Positions 1 to 6,711 of a stretch of 10,355 nt of DNA are shown here, one piece after another. Position 1 is the first letter of the stretch; each line of letters starts with the position of its first letter. The notes under the pieces were generated by a model. That model was given only the letters and a program-made list of their open reading frames with translations. It ran no database searches and was not told the DNA's origin. The position numbers were made by a program, and so were the translations under genes. This DNA comes from Acanthamoeba lenticulata (taxonomy: Eukaryota > Discosea > Longamoebia > Acanthamoebidae), in contig NAVB01000986.1 of the NCBI GenBank assembly GCA_002179805.1, forward strand, positions 1-10,355, read 5' to 3'.

Positions 1-75
1 AGTCCCCCTCAATTCTCGAGACCAGCACCAACTCTTTTTTTTTTTTTAATGGGTGTGCCTTTCGTTGCGCACCAG

Positions 76-685
76 GTCTTCTTCGGCCTTTATGACCAGA
101 TGATCCACTCGCAGCCGGAAACGGATACTGGGGCATTGTGGCACACCCTCAAGACCGAGGTCTCCCTCGTTGGCAGCACTCCTGGTACACGTGCCTTTTG
201 TACACCCTGTGTATGTGTGTGTTTGCGTGGCAGGGGAGGAGAGTAGCTGGAGGAAGCGTTGATGCTCACAACCGCACATCACACACACACACACCACACA
301 ACAGGCACCAACCCCTCTGCGAGCTTCGGTCATCTGACGGGAGGATATGACGCACAGTACTACGGCTACCTCTACAGCGAGGTGTTTGCGGCTGATATGT
401 ACACTCGGTTCAAGAAGGAGGGCATCCTCAGCCCTAAGGTATCAATTTGCCCTCCTCCCAGATACCTTTTTTTGTATTGTGTGTGGTAGTGAGTGCGAAG
501 GGGCCAACGACACTTGCGTTTGTGGTGAATCGCAGGTGGGCAAGGAATACCGTGACGTCGTCCTCTCGCGCGGTGGGTCAGTTGACAGTCTTGACTCGTT
601 GGTTGAATTCCTCGGAAGGGAGCCAACGCGAGAGGCCTTCCTGGAGCACCTTGGCCTCACTACTCCTCCTGCGACACTCGTGTAA
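76..685 (+). CDS. M3A metallopeptidase (thimet oligopeptidase/neurolysin type), C-terminal three exons, 5' partial
   Basis: Soluble zinc endopeptidase family that trims short peptides in cytosol or mitochondria. Proposed exons are 76-184, 305-438 and 536-685 (stop TAA 683-685), with GT-AG introns in phase 1 and phase 0. The spliced product reads [20 protein letters not shown], then [40 protein letters not shown], and an end like [16 protein letters not shown]. The FGHLxGGYDAxYYGYL block carries the conserved His and Tyr residues that contact substrate in thimet oligopeptidase. The HExxH zinc site must lie upstream, outside the window. Bases 1-75 look like the end of an intron: a poly-T run at 35-47, then the first AG at 74-75, with the family's Leu-Arg-Gln equivalent presumably ending the previous exon. 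The DMYTRF stretch is one residue shorter than the usual DMFxTRF. No canonical AATAAA follows the stop. Family assignment is secure; thimet versus neurolysin subtype is not. Confidence 0.93.
208..294 (+). repeat. TG-rich and CA-rich microsatellite arms inside an intron
   Basis: Within the 185-304 intron of the M3 peptidase gene, a TG-rich run (208-222) is followed by a pure CA run (280-294). The two arms are complementary and could pair in the transcript. The CA run lies next to the acceptor AG at 303-304. Confidence 0.75.
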
Positions 686-752
686 GAAAAGAGACAAGTG
701 ACCGCCCCTCCCGAAAACAGCGCCGAGCTTTGTCTTTTTTGCATTTAATTCT

Positions 753-758
753 TTTATT
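753..758 (-). terminator. AATAAA polyadenylation signal of the small minus-strand gene
   Basis: TTTATT on the plus strand reads AATAAA on the minus strand, about 31 bases after the TGA at 789-791. The convergent M3 peptidase gene ends at 685, so the two 3' ends share a gap of about 100 bases. Confidence 0.55.
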
Positions 759-788
759 TTTAAAAAAGAGTTTAGCAACAAGGTCTCA

Positions 789-1052
789 TCAAAGAGCTGC
801 AAGCTGCTCATTTAGCTCCTGGAGGTCGGTGAGGGACACGCTTGTTGTTGGCTTACGCACACGTAGGCTCTGGGTCAGCTGCTGCTTGGCCGCACGTTTG
901 GTGGGCTTCTTGCTCGCACTGTGCACGCTCCAGTCGAGCTCTGGATGCGCCTTGAGGAAGGCCTTGGCTTCTTTGTTCCCATGCTTGAGCTTGTTTCGCC
1001 AGCACCTGAGGCATGTCGTGCCACAACCTCGTTTGTACCACTTGTCAGGCAT
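789..1052 (-). CDS. Small basic protein with a CxxxCxxC motif, unknown function
   Basis: Single-exon frame of 87 residues from ATG 1052-1050 to TGA 791-789. I do not recognise a family. The N-terminus is MPDKWYKRGCGTTCLRCWRN, with Cys at 10, 14 and 17 spaced C-x3-C-x2-C next to Trp and many Lys/Arg, which could be half of a zinc-binding site. The middle is rich in Lys, Ala and Gln, and the C-terminal 20 residues (SLTDLQELNEQLAAL) look like an amphipathic helix. Codon third positions are rich in G and C, as in neighbouring genes, and an AATAAA follows on the same strand. Both support real coding, but there is no homology argument. The start is the first in-frame ATG after a purine-rich leader. 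An upstream exon cannot be excluded. Confidence 0.55.
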   Translation of the reverse strand: MPDKWYKRGCGTTCLRCWRNKLKHGNKEAKAFLKAHPELDWSVHSASKKPTKRAAKQQLTQSLRVRKPTTSVSLTDLQELNEQLAAL

Positions 1053-1054
1053 TA

Positions 1055-1086
1055 TCTTTCTTCTCTTCTCTCTCTTCTCTCTATCT
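1055..1086 (-). repeat. Purine-rich (GA) tract immediately 5' of the small gene
   Basis: The plus strand is pure pyrimidine from 1055 to 1082 and continues with one A to 1086. On the minus strand this is a GA tract ending three bases before the ATG at 1052, so it is probably part of the 5' leader or core promoter. Confidence 0.6.
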
Positions 1087-1221
1087 AAAATATACTTTCA
1101 GTACTTTGGCCAAGGGCAACAAGCAAGAAGGTTTCTCTTTTGAGAACTTCCCTACAGCAACCAAGAACCGCCGTTCACAGCACCATGGTGGGTCTTATTA
1201 ATTTCTCACGAATCTCGATTT

Positions 1222-1227
1222 TTTATT
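1222..1227 (-). terminator. AATAAA polyadenylation signal after the CmcJ/NvfI-like gene
   Basis: TTTATT on the plus strand gives AATAAA on the minus strand, 24 bases past the TGA at 1253-1251, a normal spacing for a eukaryotic 3' end. Confidence 0.6.
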
Positions 1228-1250
1228 TACACACGCGTACACAGGCGCAC

Positions 1251-1995
1251 TCAGTGTCCAGCCCGCAGCTGCGGCTCGGGGGAGGATGGGTCATGTGTGA
1301 AGAAGGCGATGGTGCGCACTTCGATGCTCTCACGGGGCCGCGGGGTGGCAGGCGATGTCGGGTCATGGAAGGCCGTGTGTGCAACAAAGCGTGAAGTGAC
1401 GTGGTCGTCGTGGTCGTCAACCGAATCGTAGACCTTGAAGAGCAGTGCTTCCTCTCGGCGCATGTGCGGAAAGTAATAGAAGGTTTGGCCTGGCCGGTGG
1501 CGCACCGAGTAAATCTCGCCCTTGCGGTCGGAGAAGATGGCACCAAGTCCTCTGGCTTGATCGTGCGCGCGTCTGAAACAGCCAGCGGCTGTTCTTCGAC
1601 TGGCTCGGCGCTGATGGGCCGCCATACGTTGATGAAAGCGAAGCGGTGGTTGAGCCGCCGCTCCAGCAGCTCAGGGTCGTCGCTGGTCAGGTCGCATACG
1701 CGCTGCGGGCCGGACTTGACGGTGTAGTCGTTGTGCACACGATGCACAGGGGCGCGCGGGGCGCGCTCAGCCTCGGTCGGTCCGCGCAGCGTGTGGTCGA
1801 AGACAAGAACGTCGGCGCCAGTGGCGGCCTTAACCAAGGCGACCACCTCATCGTAGTAGCGCTCGCGAAGGAGCTGCTCACTCTCTCCGTGGCGTCGGTG
1901 GGAGTAACGACCATGTAGGGCCGCTCGTCGAATTGCGAGGGCAGAAAGTTGAGCTTGGCAAGAACGTTGGGCAATGTGGTGGTGGTGCTGGCCAT
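1251..1995 (-). pseudogene. CmcJ/NvfI-family (cephem-methoxylase P8-related) oxygenase-like gene with two frameshifts
   Basis: The family includes CmcJ, AsaB and NvfI. NvfI is an Fe(II)/2-oxoglutarate enzyme using an HxD...H triad; most members are fungal or bacterial and often linked to secondary metabolism. Three frames carry consecutive pieces. From ATG 1995 comes LAKLNFLPSQFDERPYMVVT. Next is RYYDEVVALVKAATGADVLV, then FDHT, RVHNDYTVKSGPQRV, NVWRPISAEPVEEQPLAVSD and DARTIKPEDLVP. Last is IFSDRKGEIYSVRH, YYFPHMRREEALLFKVYDS and HTAFHDP, ending at TGA 1253-1251. HxD (HND in VHNDYT) and the distal His of HTAFHDP are present. Frame breaks fall at about 1877-1889, in a GAGAGAG run, and at about 1536-1543. 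The family segment with RGREDEFSLDKxGF, expected before RYYDEV, is absent, so the joined reading (about 248 codons) is some 40 residues short. No GT-AG intron repairs either break. It is a decayed copy or a draft-sequence error. Unlike its split neighbours it has no intron. Confidence 0.8.
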
Positions 1996-2268
1996 TGGGT
2001 AGGGGTATTTGGCTTCTTCTAGGAAGGTGTGGAGTCTGAGGAGTGAAGTACTTCTTGTTTAGAGGGACCAACAAGGGTTATAAATATGTTAGCCTCGGCG
2101 AAGCTGTTGAGGCCGTGTCGCCGGCACTCAGCCTGCTGCTGCATCCGTTCTGCCGCTTTCTATTATTTCGAATTTGCATTTTCTTTTTTTTTCTTTATTC
2201 TGTTGTGCCTCTTGCGCCCACACACGCCAGTCATCCCTGTGCTTGGGGTGGTAGGGGCGACGCATCTC
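1996..2268. other. Intergenic region between the CmcJ/NvfI-like gene and the XRN 3' end
   Basis: This 273-base gap separates two tandem minus-strand genes. Besides the XRN polyadenylation signal at 2194-2199, it has an AT-rich stretch at 2078-2088 (minus strand ATATTTATAA), a possible TATA-like element about 85 bases before the ATG at 1995. I see no convincing coding sequence; the plus-strand frames here are open by chance or are antisense to XRN. Confidence 0.45.
2194..2199 (-). terminator. AATAAA polyadenylation signal of the XRN gene
   Basis: The minus strand reads CAGAATAAAG here, about 70 bases past the TGA at 2271-2269, followed by an A-rich run. This supports ending the XRN gene in its fourteenth exon. 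Confidence 0.6.
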
Positions 2269-5200
2269 TCACTGAGGTTGCTCGGCAGCGAGGGGGCGGC
2301 ACACAACGTGGCACACTTCAACGTCTGGCCACGCGGGGAGCGAGGATGGATAGCGCTGAGCCGGCTCATCAAGCGCGCCCTCCTCGCCAGACCAGCTGAA
2401 GCGCCAGGCGGGTCCGAAGGCATTACGGCGCCGCTCGTCCGGCGTAAGGTCCCTCTCGGGTCGCACGGCCTGGCGGACGTCGTCCCGAACGCGGTCCCAT
2501 TCTATGAAGGGGACCAGCACCACGAACTCCCAGTTGTTGCGCCGGCCCTCGGAGTCGATGCGCACCTGAGTCGGAAAGTAGGGCGCCAGCGGCGACTGCG
2601 GGGCCGTGACGAGCGCGCGGTAGGGCGCCGGCAGCAGGTCCAGCCCGTCCGGCGGGAGCACGCACAGCAGTTGTTCAAACGGCGGTAGCGGCGAGCCCAC
2701 CTCGAACCGCACTTTTTCGTTGGCTCGCACCATTGCTCCGCCAAGCAAGTCTTCAAACGTCGTGACGTAGAGTTCAGAGTTAGAGTTTGAGGGTGACCCC
2801 AAACAGGAGGGGGATCAGATGGGTTATGATATCATCATGTACCAGAGGCGAGCGGGGCGTAGTGATAGGCGTATTGCCATTCCTGCACGCGAAGGAACGG
2901 ATCATGGTTAGCCCCCCCCCTGACGGAGGACATAAACAGACGAGGCGGGAGACGACTCTCTTTCGTACCCAAGAGGCGCAGCCCTGGTAGTAGTAGTGGA
3001 AGATCCACACGAGGCCCTCCACGTAGTTCTCGACCAGCGCCGAGAGGGACGCCTCTTTAGTTGCCGTCGAAGAGGAAGAAGTTCTCGACGCCACGGAGAA
3101 CGGAGAAGAGCTGGTTACTGCGCCCGAGCTCGCATTCGGGAGGCTAATGTTGAGCTTGTGCAGGTAGTAGTTGCGCCGCCACAGCGCAAAGTCAACCTCC
3201 CACTTTGTGGCGCCTCCTTCGGTTATCTGAGTCTGAGTCGATATACAAGAAGGGACAAAAAGTGGCTCACATCATCAGAATGCAATCATCCGCGCTGGAA
3301 GGAGGGACGGTGTGAGTGTGCAGCAAAACCTGTGGGTCTCCCTCGCCTGGCGTGTCGACCTCGTCCTGCTCGTGCCCAGCGGCAGCGGTTGATGACGGAG
3401 GAGTGAGGAGGGCTGCGATCTGCGCGCCGGTGGCCGAGGCGGGGAGGGACTTGAGGGAGCGCAGGAGCACATCCGCTTGCAGCTCGGCCTCGGCTTCGCT
3501 GTCGATCTCCGCCAACTGTCTCCGGTCATCGTCTGTCAGAGGGCGGCGCTCGTCACCCTTCTGGCCCGGCGTCTGGACTCCACCTCCTGAGCGGGCCTGC
3601 TGCGGACGGTTACCGCGGCGGCCGCGCCTGCGGTTAACGCGCTTGAGCTTGGAAAGGTCGGTGGTGGCCAGCGGCAAGCCGTAGAGCACGAGGTGGCTCA
3701 CACGCGTGGTGTCGCTGCCGGACTGGTTGTTCTCGATGAACACGGTGAGCTGCGTGACCGTGCGAAACTTGGTAGTCTTGAGTGCGTGAGCGCGAGCCCC
3801 CACAACCTCCTCAGCTTCGTCATCGCCCGCAGCGTCGCTGACCTGCTCCGATTCAAACTCAAACTCTTGATCGGGTGTCTCGTCGGACACGTCATCGAAG
3901 CTCATGTTCTATTAAGGGCATGTGCACCCACACAACAACAACAACATTAGTTTGGCCAAGGCTGTAATCAGCAGCAGGCGGAGGAGGACGATGAGATGGC
4001 GCGAGCGAACCGGCTTGTTGACAAAGAGTTTGACCGTGCGAGGGGCCTCGCCGCCCGGTCCGACTACTTCGATAGATTGGAGCTTCACGCGCTCCTTGAA
4101 GCTGCACACAGTCCCCAGTCAAATCGTGGCACTCACAGCTGCCGCAGGGGAAGGAGGTACGCGATCTTGATGAGGAGCTGTTCATCACTGTCGCTCGCCA
4201 GCTCGGTAGAAGAAGCGGCGGCCTCTTCGCTGGCTCCACCCAGCACGGCCTGAAGGGCGTCGGGATTGCTGGCGTTGAGACACTCTGACTGCCGAGGGTC
4301 CACAAACTCGCCCAAGTCGATCTACGAGCTGTCAGTCGCAGATCCCGAGTGCGAATGGCGAAGGGAAGAGCGTACCAGTTGTGGAGCGGTGCCCACAGCG
4401 GGCTTGGTGCTACCCACAGCCGCGGAGGATCGTGTAGCGGCTGCTGCGGCCGAAGCCTGTGCCGCAGCACGCTCGTCCTCTCTTTGCTTCTTGCGGATGA
4501 GACCGAACAAGCGTCGTTTGCGGTTGCCCTTCCTCCTTTTGTACTCTCGCACACGCTGCAGAGGCCAGGGTTAAAGTAAAAAACAGAGAAGGGGTGCTTC
4601 CAATGCCCAAGAGCGAGGACTAAACGTGGGAGAAGTATGGACCTGGGGCACTCGTCGGTTGAGAATGTCGACCTCCATCTCGGCCAGCTTGGCCAAAAAG
4701 GCTTCGAGGCGGTCGAAGTGGATCAGCGCTCGAAAATTCTGTTCCTCATCCTGGTCTTCCACTTCGTCTTCACTTCCCTCCTTTTGTTGGAGCCTCTCGG
4801 CATCGCGCACGGGCCACCGTTTGTTGTGGGCGTGCAGCAGCCGAGTGTCGGTGATGTATCCATCGAGCGAGGGCAGCACGTCCTTGTATAGCCCAAAGAA
4901 ATAGTTCAACGCTCCCTGTGGGCCAGCCCAGCGTCCAGGCGCCTTAGCGCTGCACAGACGCAGAGGACTAAGAAGGAAAGACCAAAGAGGCAAAAGGGGG
5001 GTACCTCGCCGATCTCCAAGGTGGGCAAGTGCGGCAGGAAATCATTGCCGCAGAGGAAGAGCATGAGGATAAAGTCATCAATAATGCGCTCCAGATCATA
5101 GGCGAACCGGAGCTTGCCCCGCAGGTCGAGGAACTCGTCCTTGATGAACTGCCGCAGCACCGGGATGTCAAGCAGCTGAAAAATCTCCTCCGGATTCCTC

Positions 5201-6599
5201 TGCAATAATAGTAGTGGTACAAGGACCAATTCTGGTGAGCGCAGCCGAAAGAAGTGGAGTTTGAATCGCATAGAAGTGTTTAGGGGGAGAGAGAGAGAGA
5301 ACATACGAATCTACGCTTGCCTCGGCCACGCCTGGTCCGTGGGCCGGTCTGCACGAACTCGCGGAAGATAGTGAACCTGGGCTCATGGGTGGCCAGGCCC
5401 AGCATGATCAAATCGGCGTCCTTGTTGAGATTCATTGCATGAGCCCACCAAAAATCGTTTCGTAATTTCTCAATATATAAATAAATAAATCAATAAAAAA
5501 GACAGCAGTCCACGTTACCAGACCGTAGAGAGTGTGCAACTCATTGGGCACATAATCAGCATATGACGCGCGACGCTCACGAATGAAGTCCATGATCTTG
5601 TGCTCGCCCTCACCTGGCACCTGAGAGGAGGCTGTCGAGTGAGCCTTGCAATTCACGCTGCTGCGGGGATTGACAACAACAACTCGAGAAGCCGCACCTC
5701 AGCACCGGAAAAAATGACGGTGCAGGCTTGCCACACGTGATCGCGCTCCATCTTCAGGCGGATGAAATATTGGAAGTGCTGCGAGAGCCGGTCCATGAAG
5801 GCCGTGCCGGGCGTGATGCTGATGGCGTCCAACTCGCTAGTCTTTTCTTTTTGTTGTGTAGTGTCTGCTGACGTAGAGCTAGCTGTCGGGCGTGCTTCAC
5901 GGCACATGGCGCACTCGCCGTGGGCCGAGTCGTTGATATAGGTGCAACGAGGGCATTGCCACTCGGAGAGGAGAGTCAGAGTCGTCTCGGCAGACGAGCT
6001 GGTAGATGAGGATGCTGGCATGTCAGCTGTGGATCTCGATGTCAAGTCCTGCTCCTCTTCCTCGTCCTCGGCGGCAGCTGCCGCTCGTTCGTTGGACTTC
6101 TTGGCGTAAGTGCGCCACCTCCTCTGCCGCTGCTGGTTCTGCTTCGCCCGGGGAGCCACGCCTGTGCCCATGTGTATTGATGAGAAAAAATGGCAAGAGG
6201 TCCACAAAGCTGCCCTACGCAAGCAGGAAGAGGGTCCATTATAACGTACCATCAACAGCCATAAAGAGGTACTTCTTGGGACGCACGATGTCGACCAGGG
6301 CTTCGATGTACTGAAAGGTGGCAACAATGAGCTCTTCTTCGCTGTTGGCACCCTGCCGGCATTGATGCACCACACCGTTCATGTCCAGGTAGAGATTGTC
6401 TGTGTTGTATCGTGCAAGAAGACGCTGAGCCCAGCGATCCTCCAGAGCAGCTAGAGGCAGAAACCAACACCTCTAAATTTGCAAAGTGTCATGGAAAGAT
6501 CGAAAAGGTACCCACATCCACGATGGAATCGCGCGTTACTGGATGGATCATTTGAGGGCATCTTTGTGCCAACCAGGCGAAGAACTTAGGCACACCCAT
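2269..6599 (-). CDS. XRN-family 5'-3' exoribonuclease with embedded NZF-like zinc finger and PITH domain
   Basis: Degrades 5'-monophosphorylated RNA processively. Exons, 5' to 3': 6512-6599, 6250-6450, 5698-6161, 5519-5620, 5307-5420, 5005-5199, 4643-4915, 4376-4555, 4161-4321, 4011-4101, 3330-3908, 2969-3226, 2843-2882, 2269-2750. They sum to 3228 bases, or 1075 residues; introns are 54-107 bases. Start is MGVPKFF, the invariant XRN N-terminus. Metal-binding acids seen: D52 (LYLDMNG), D96 (MAVDG), E255 and E257 (PGEGEHK), D286 and D288 (GLDADLIML), D376 (GNDFLPHLP). The 5'-phosphate pocket K103, Q107, R110, R111 and the stacking H58 are present. Inserts: zinc finger at 164-183, PITH at about 540-714. 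Conserved region 2 resumes at 817 with VENYVEGLVWIFHYYYQGCA, WQYAYHYAPLASD and PLPPFEQLLCVLP. The wording HTLYGLDADLIML and GCASW favours XRN1-like over XRN2, but the C-terminal XRN1 domains are absent. The last junction (2751/2842) uses the only suitable AG. Confidence 0.9.
3636..4321 (-). other. PITH (proteasome-interacting thioredoxin-type) domain coding segment inside XRN
   Basis: Residues about 540-714 across exons 9, 10 and 11. They read QSECLNASNPDALQAVL, DEQLLIKIAFKERVKLQSIE, VVGPGGEAPRTVKLFVNKPN, MSFDDVSDETPDQEFEF, LTVFIENNQSGSDTTRVSHL and VLYGLPLATTDLSKLKRV. These are the ordered hallmarks of PITH as in TXNL1 and PITHD1, from the ECLNES-like start to the TTRIxYLxLxG and NMxxFKRV end. 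Both internal introns (4102-4160, 3909-4010) splice the fold together in frame. No Met occurs in frame between M471 and M625, so this part has no start codon of its own. A basic and acidic linker (residues 715-816) joins it back to the XRN core. Confidence 0.9.
5902..5961 (-). other. RanBP2/NZF-class zinc finger coding segment inside XRN
   Basis: Residues 164-183 read WQCPRCTYINDSAHGECAMC, an exact match to W-x-C-x2-C-x3-N-x6-C-x2-C. Cys 166, 169, 180 and 183 would bind zinc. The Thr-Tyr after the second Cys and the Met before the last Cys sit where ubiquitin-binding NZF fingers carry Thr-Phe and a hydrophobic residue. The finger lies in a low-complexity, Ser- and acid-rich insert between GVAPRAK and ITPGT, all within exon 3. 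Confidence 0.85.
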
Positions 6600-6711
6600 C
6601 GATGGCTCTCTTGGCGGCCAGCAAGCCCTTTGCTGAAAGTGTTTTCACTTTCTTTCCAGTTTTCTCTCTTTCCCGTATCGCCTGGCCTTCTGGGTCAACT
6701 CCAGCACGAGC
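6600..6711. promoter_or_regulatory. Short divergent promoter between XRN (-) and PIGH (+)
   Basis: Only 112 bases separate the two start codons (6599 on the minus strand, 6712 on the plus strand), so both promoters and 5' leaders must fit or overlap here. No TATA box is evident. A pyrimidine-rich stretch (6641-6674) and a perfect inverted repeat at 6635-6652 are the visible elements. Function is inferred from position. Confidence 0.6.
6635..6652. repeat. Perfect 7-bp inverted repeat with TTTT loop
   Basis: GAAAGTG (6635-6641) and CACTTTC (6646-6652) are exact reverse complements around TTTT, close to the middle of the divergent promoter. It could be a binding site for a dimeric factor or chance; the sequence alone does not decide. 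Confidence 0.6.

Noticed and set aside
730..1143. 137-residue plus-strand frame opposite the small gene
   Set aside because: Its Phe/Leu/Ser-rich translation comes from pyrimidine tracts and antisense coding; the minus-strand frame has better codon composition and a polyadenylation signal.
1094..1201. Plus-strand open stretch reading AKGNKQEGFSFENFPTATKN
   Set aside because: It looks protein-like, but it ends at a TAA soon after, matches no family I know, and lies in a gap between two minus-strand genes. I could not connect it to any exon.
1521..1543. A 23-base GT-AG intron that would repair the second frame break
   Set aside because: It is far shorter than any other intron here (54-120 bases) and would remove IFSDRK, which matches the family.
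1223..2074. One 283-residue minus-strand protein across the oxygenase region
   Set aside because: Only the middle of this frame matches the CmcJ/NvfI family. Its start and end are out-of-frame readings of the neighbouring coding segments.
2086..2688. 200-residue plus-strand frame
   Set aside because: It is antisense to the last XRN exon, has no family motifs, and is open because of the GC-rich codons on the other strand.
3892..4554. 220-residue minus-strand frame
   Set aside because: It overlaps XRN exons 8-10 in the wrong frame and carries none of the PITH motifs, which lie in the frame used by the spliced model.
3267..4610. A separate PITHD1/TXNL1-like gene nested in an XRN intron
   Set aside because: It is a real alternative because exon 7 could splice to exon 12 in phase 0. 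However, the PITH exons have no in-frame ATG before the middle of the fold, no thioredoxin domain, and no AATAAA after the possible stop at 3269-3267. The flanking linkers also look like XRN linkers.
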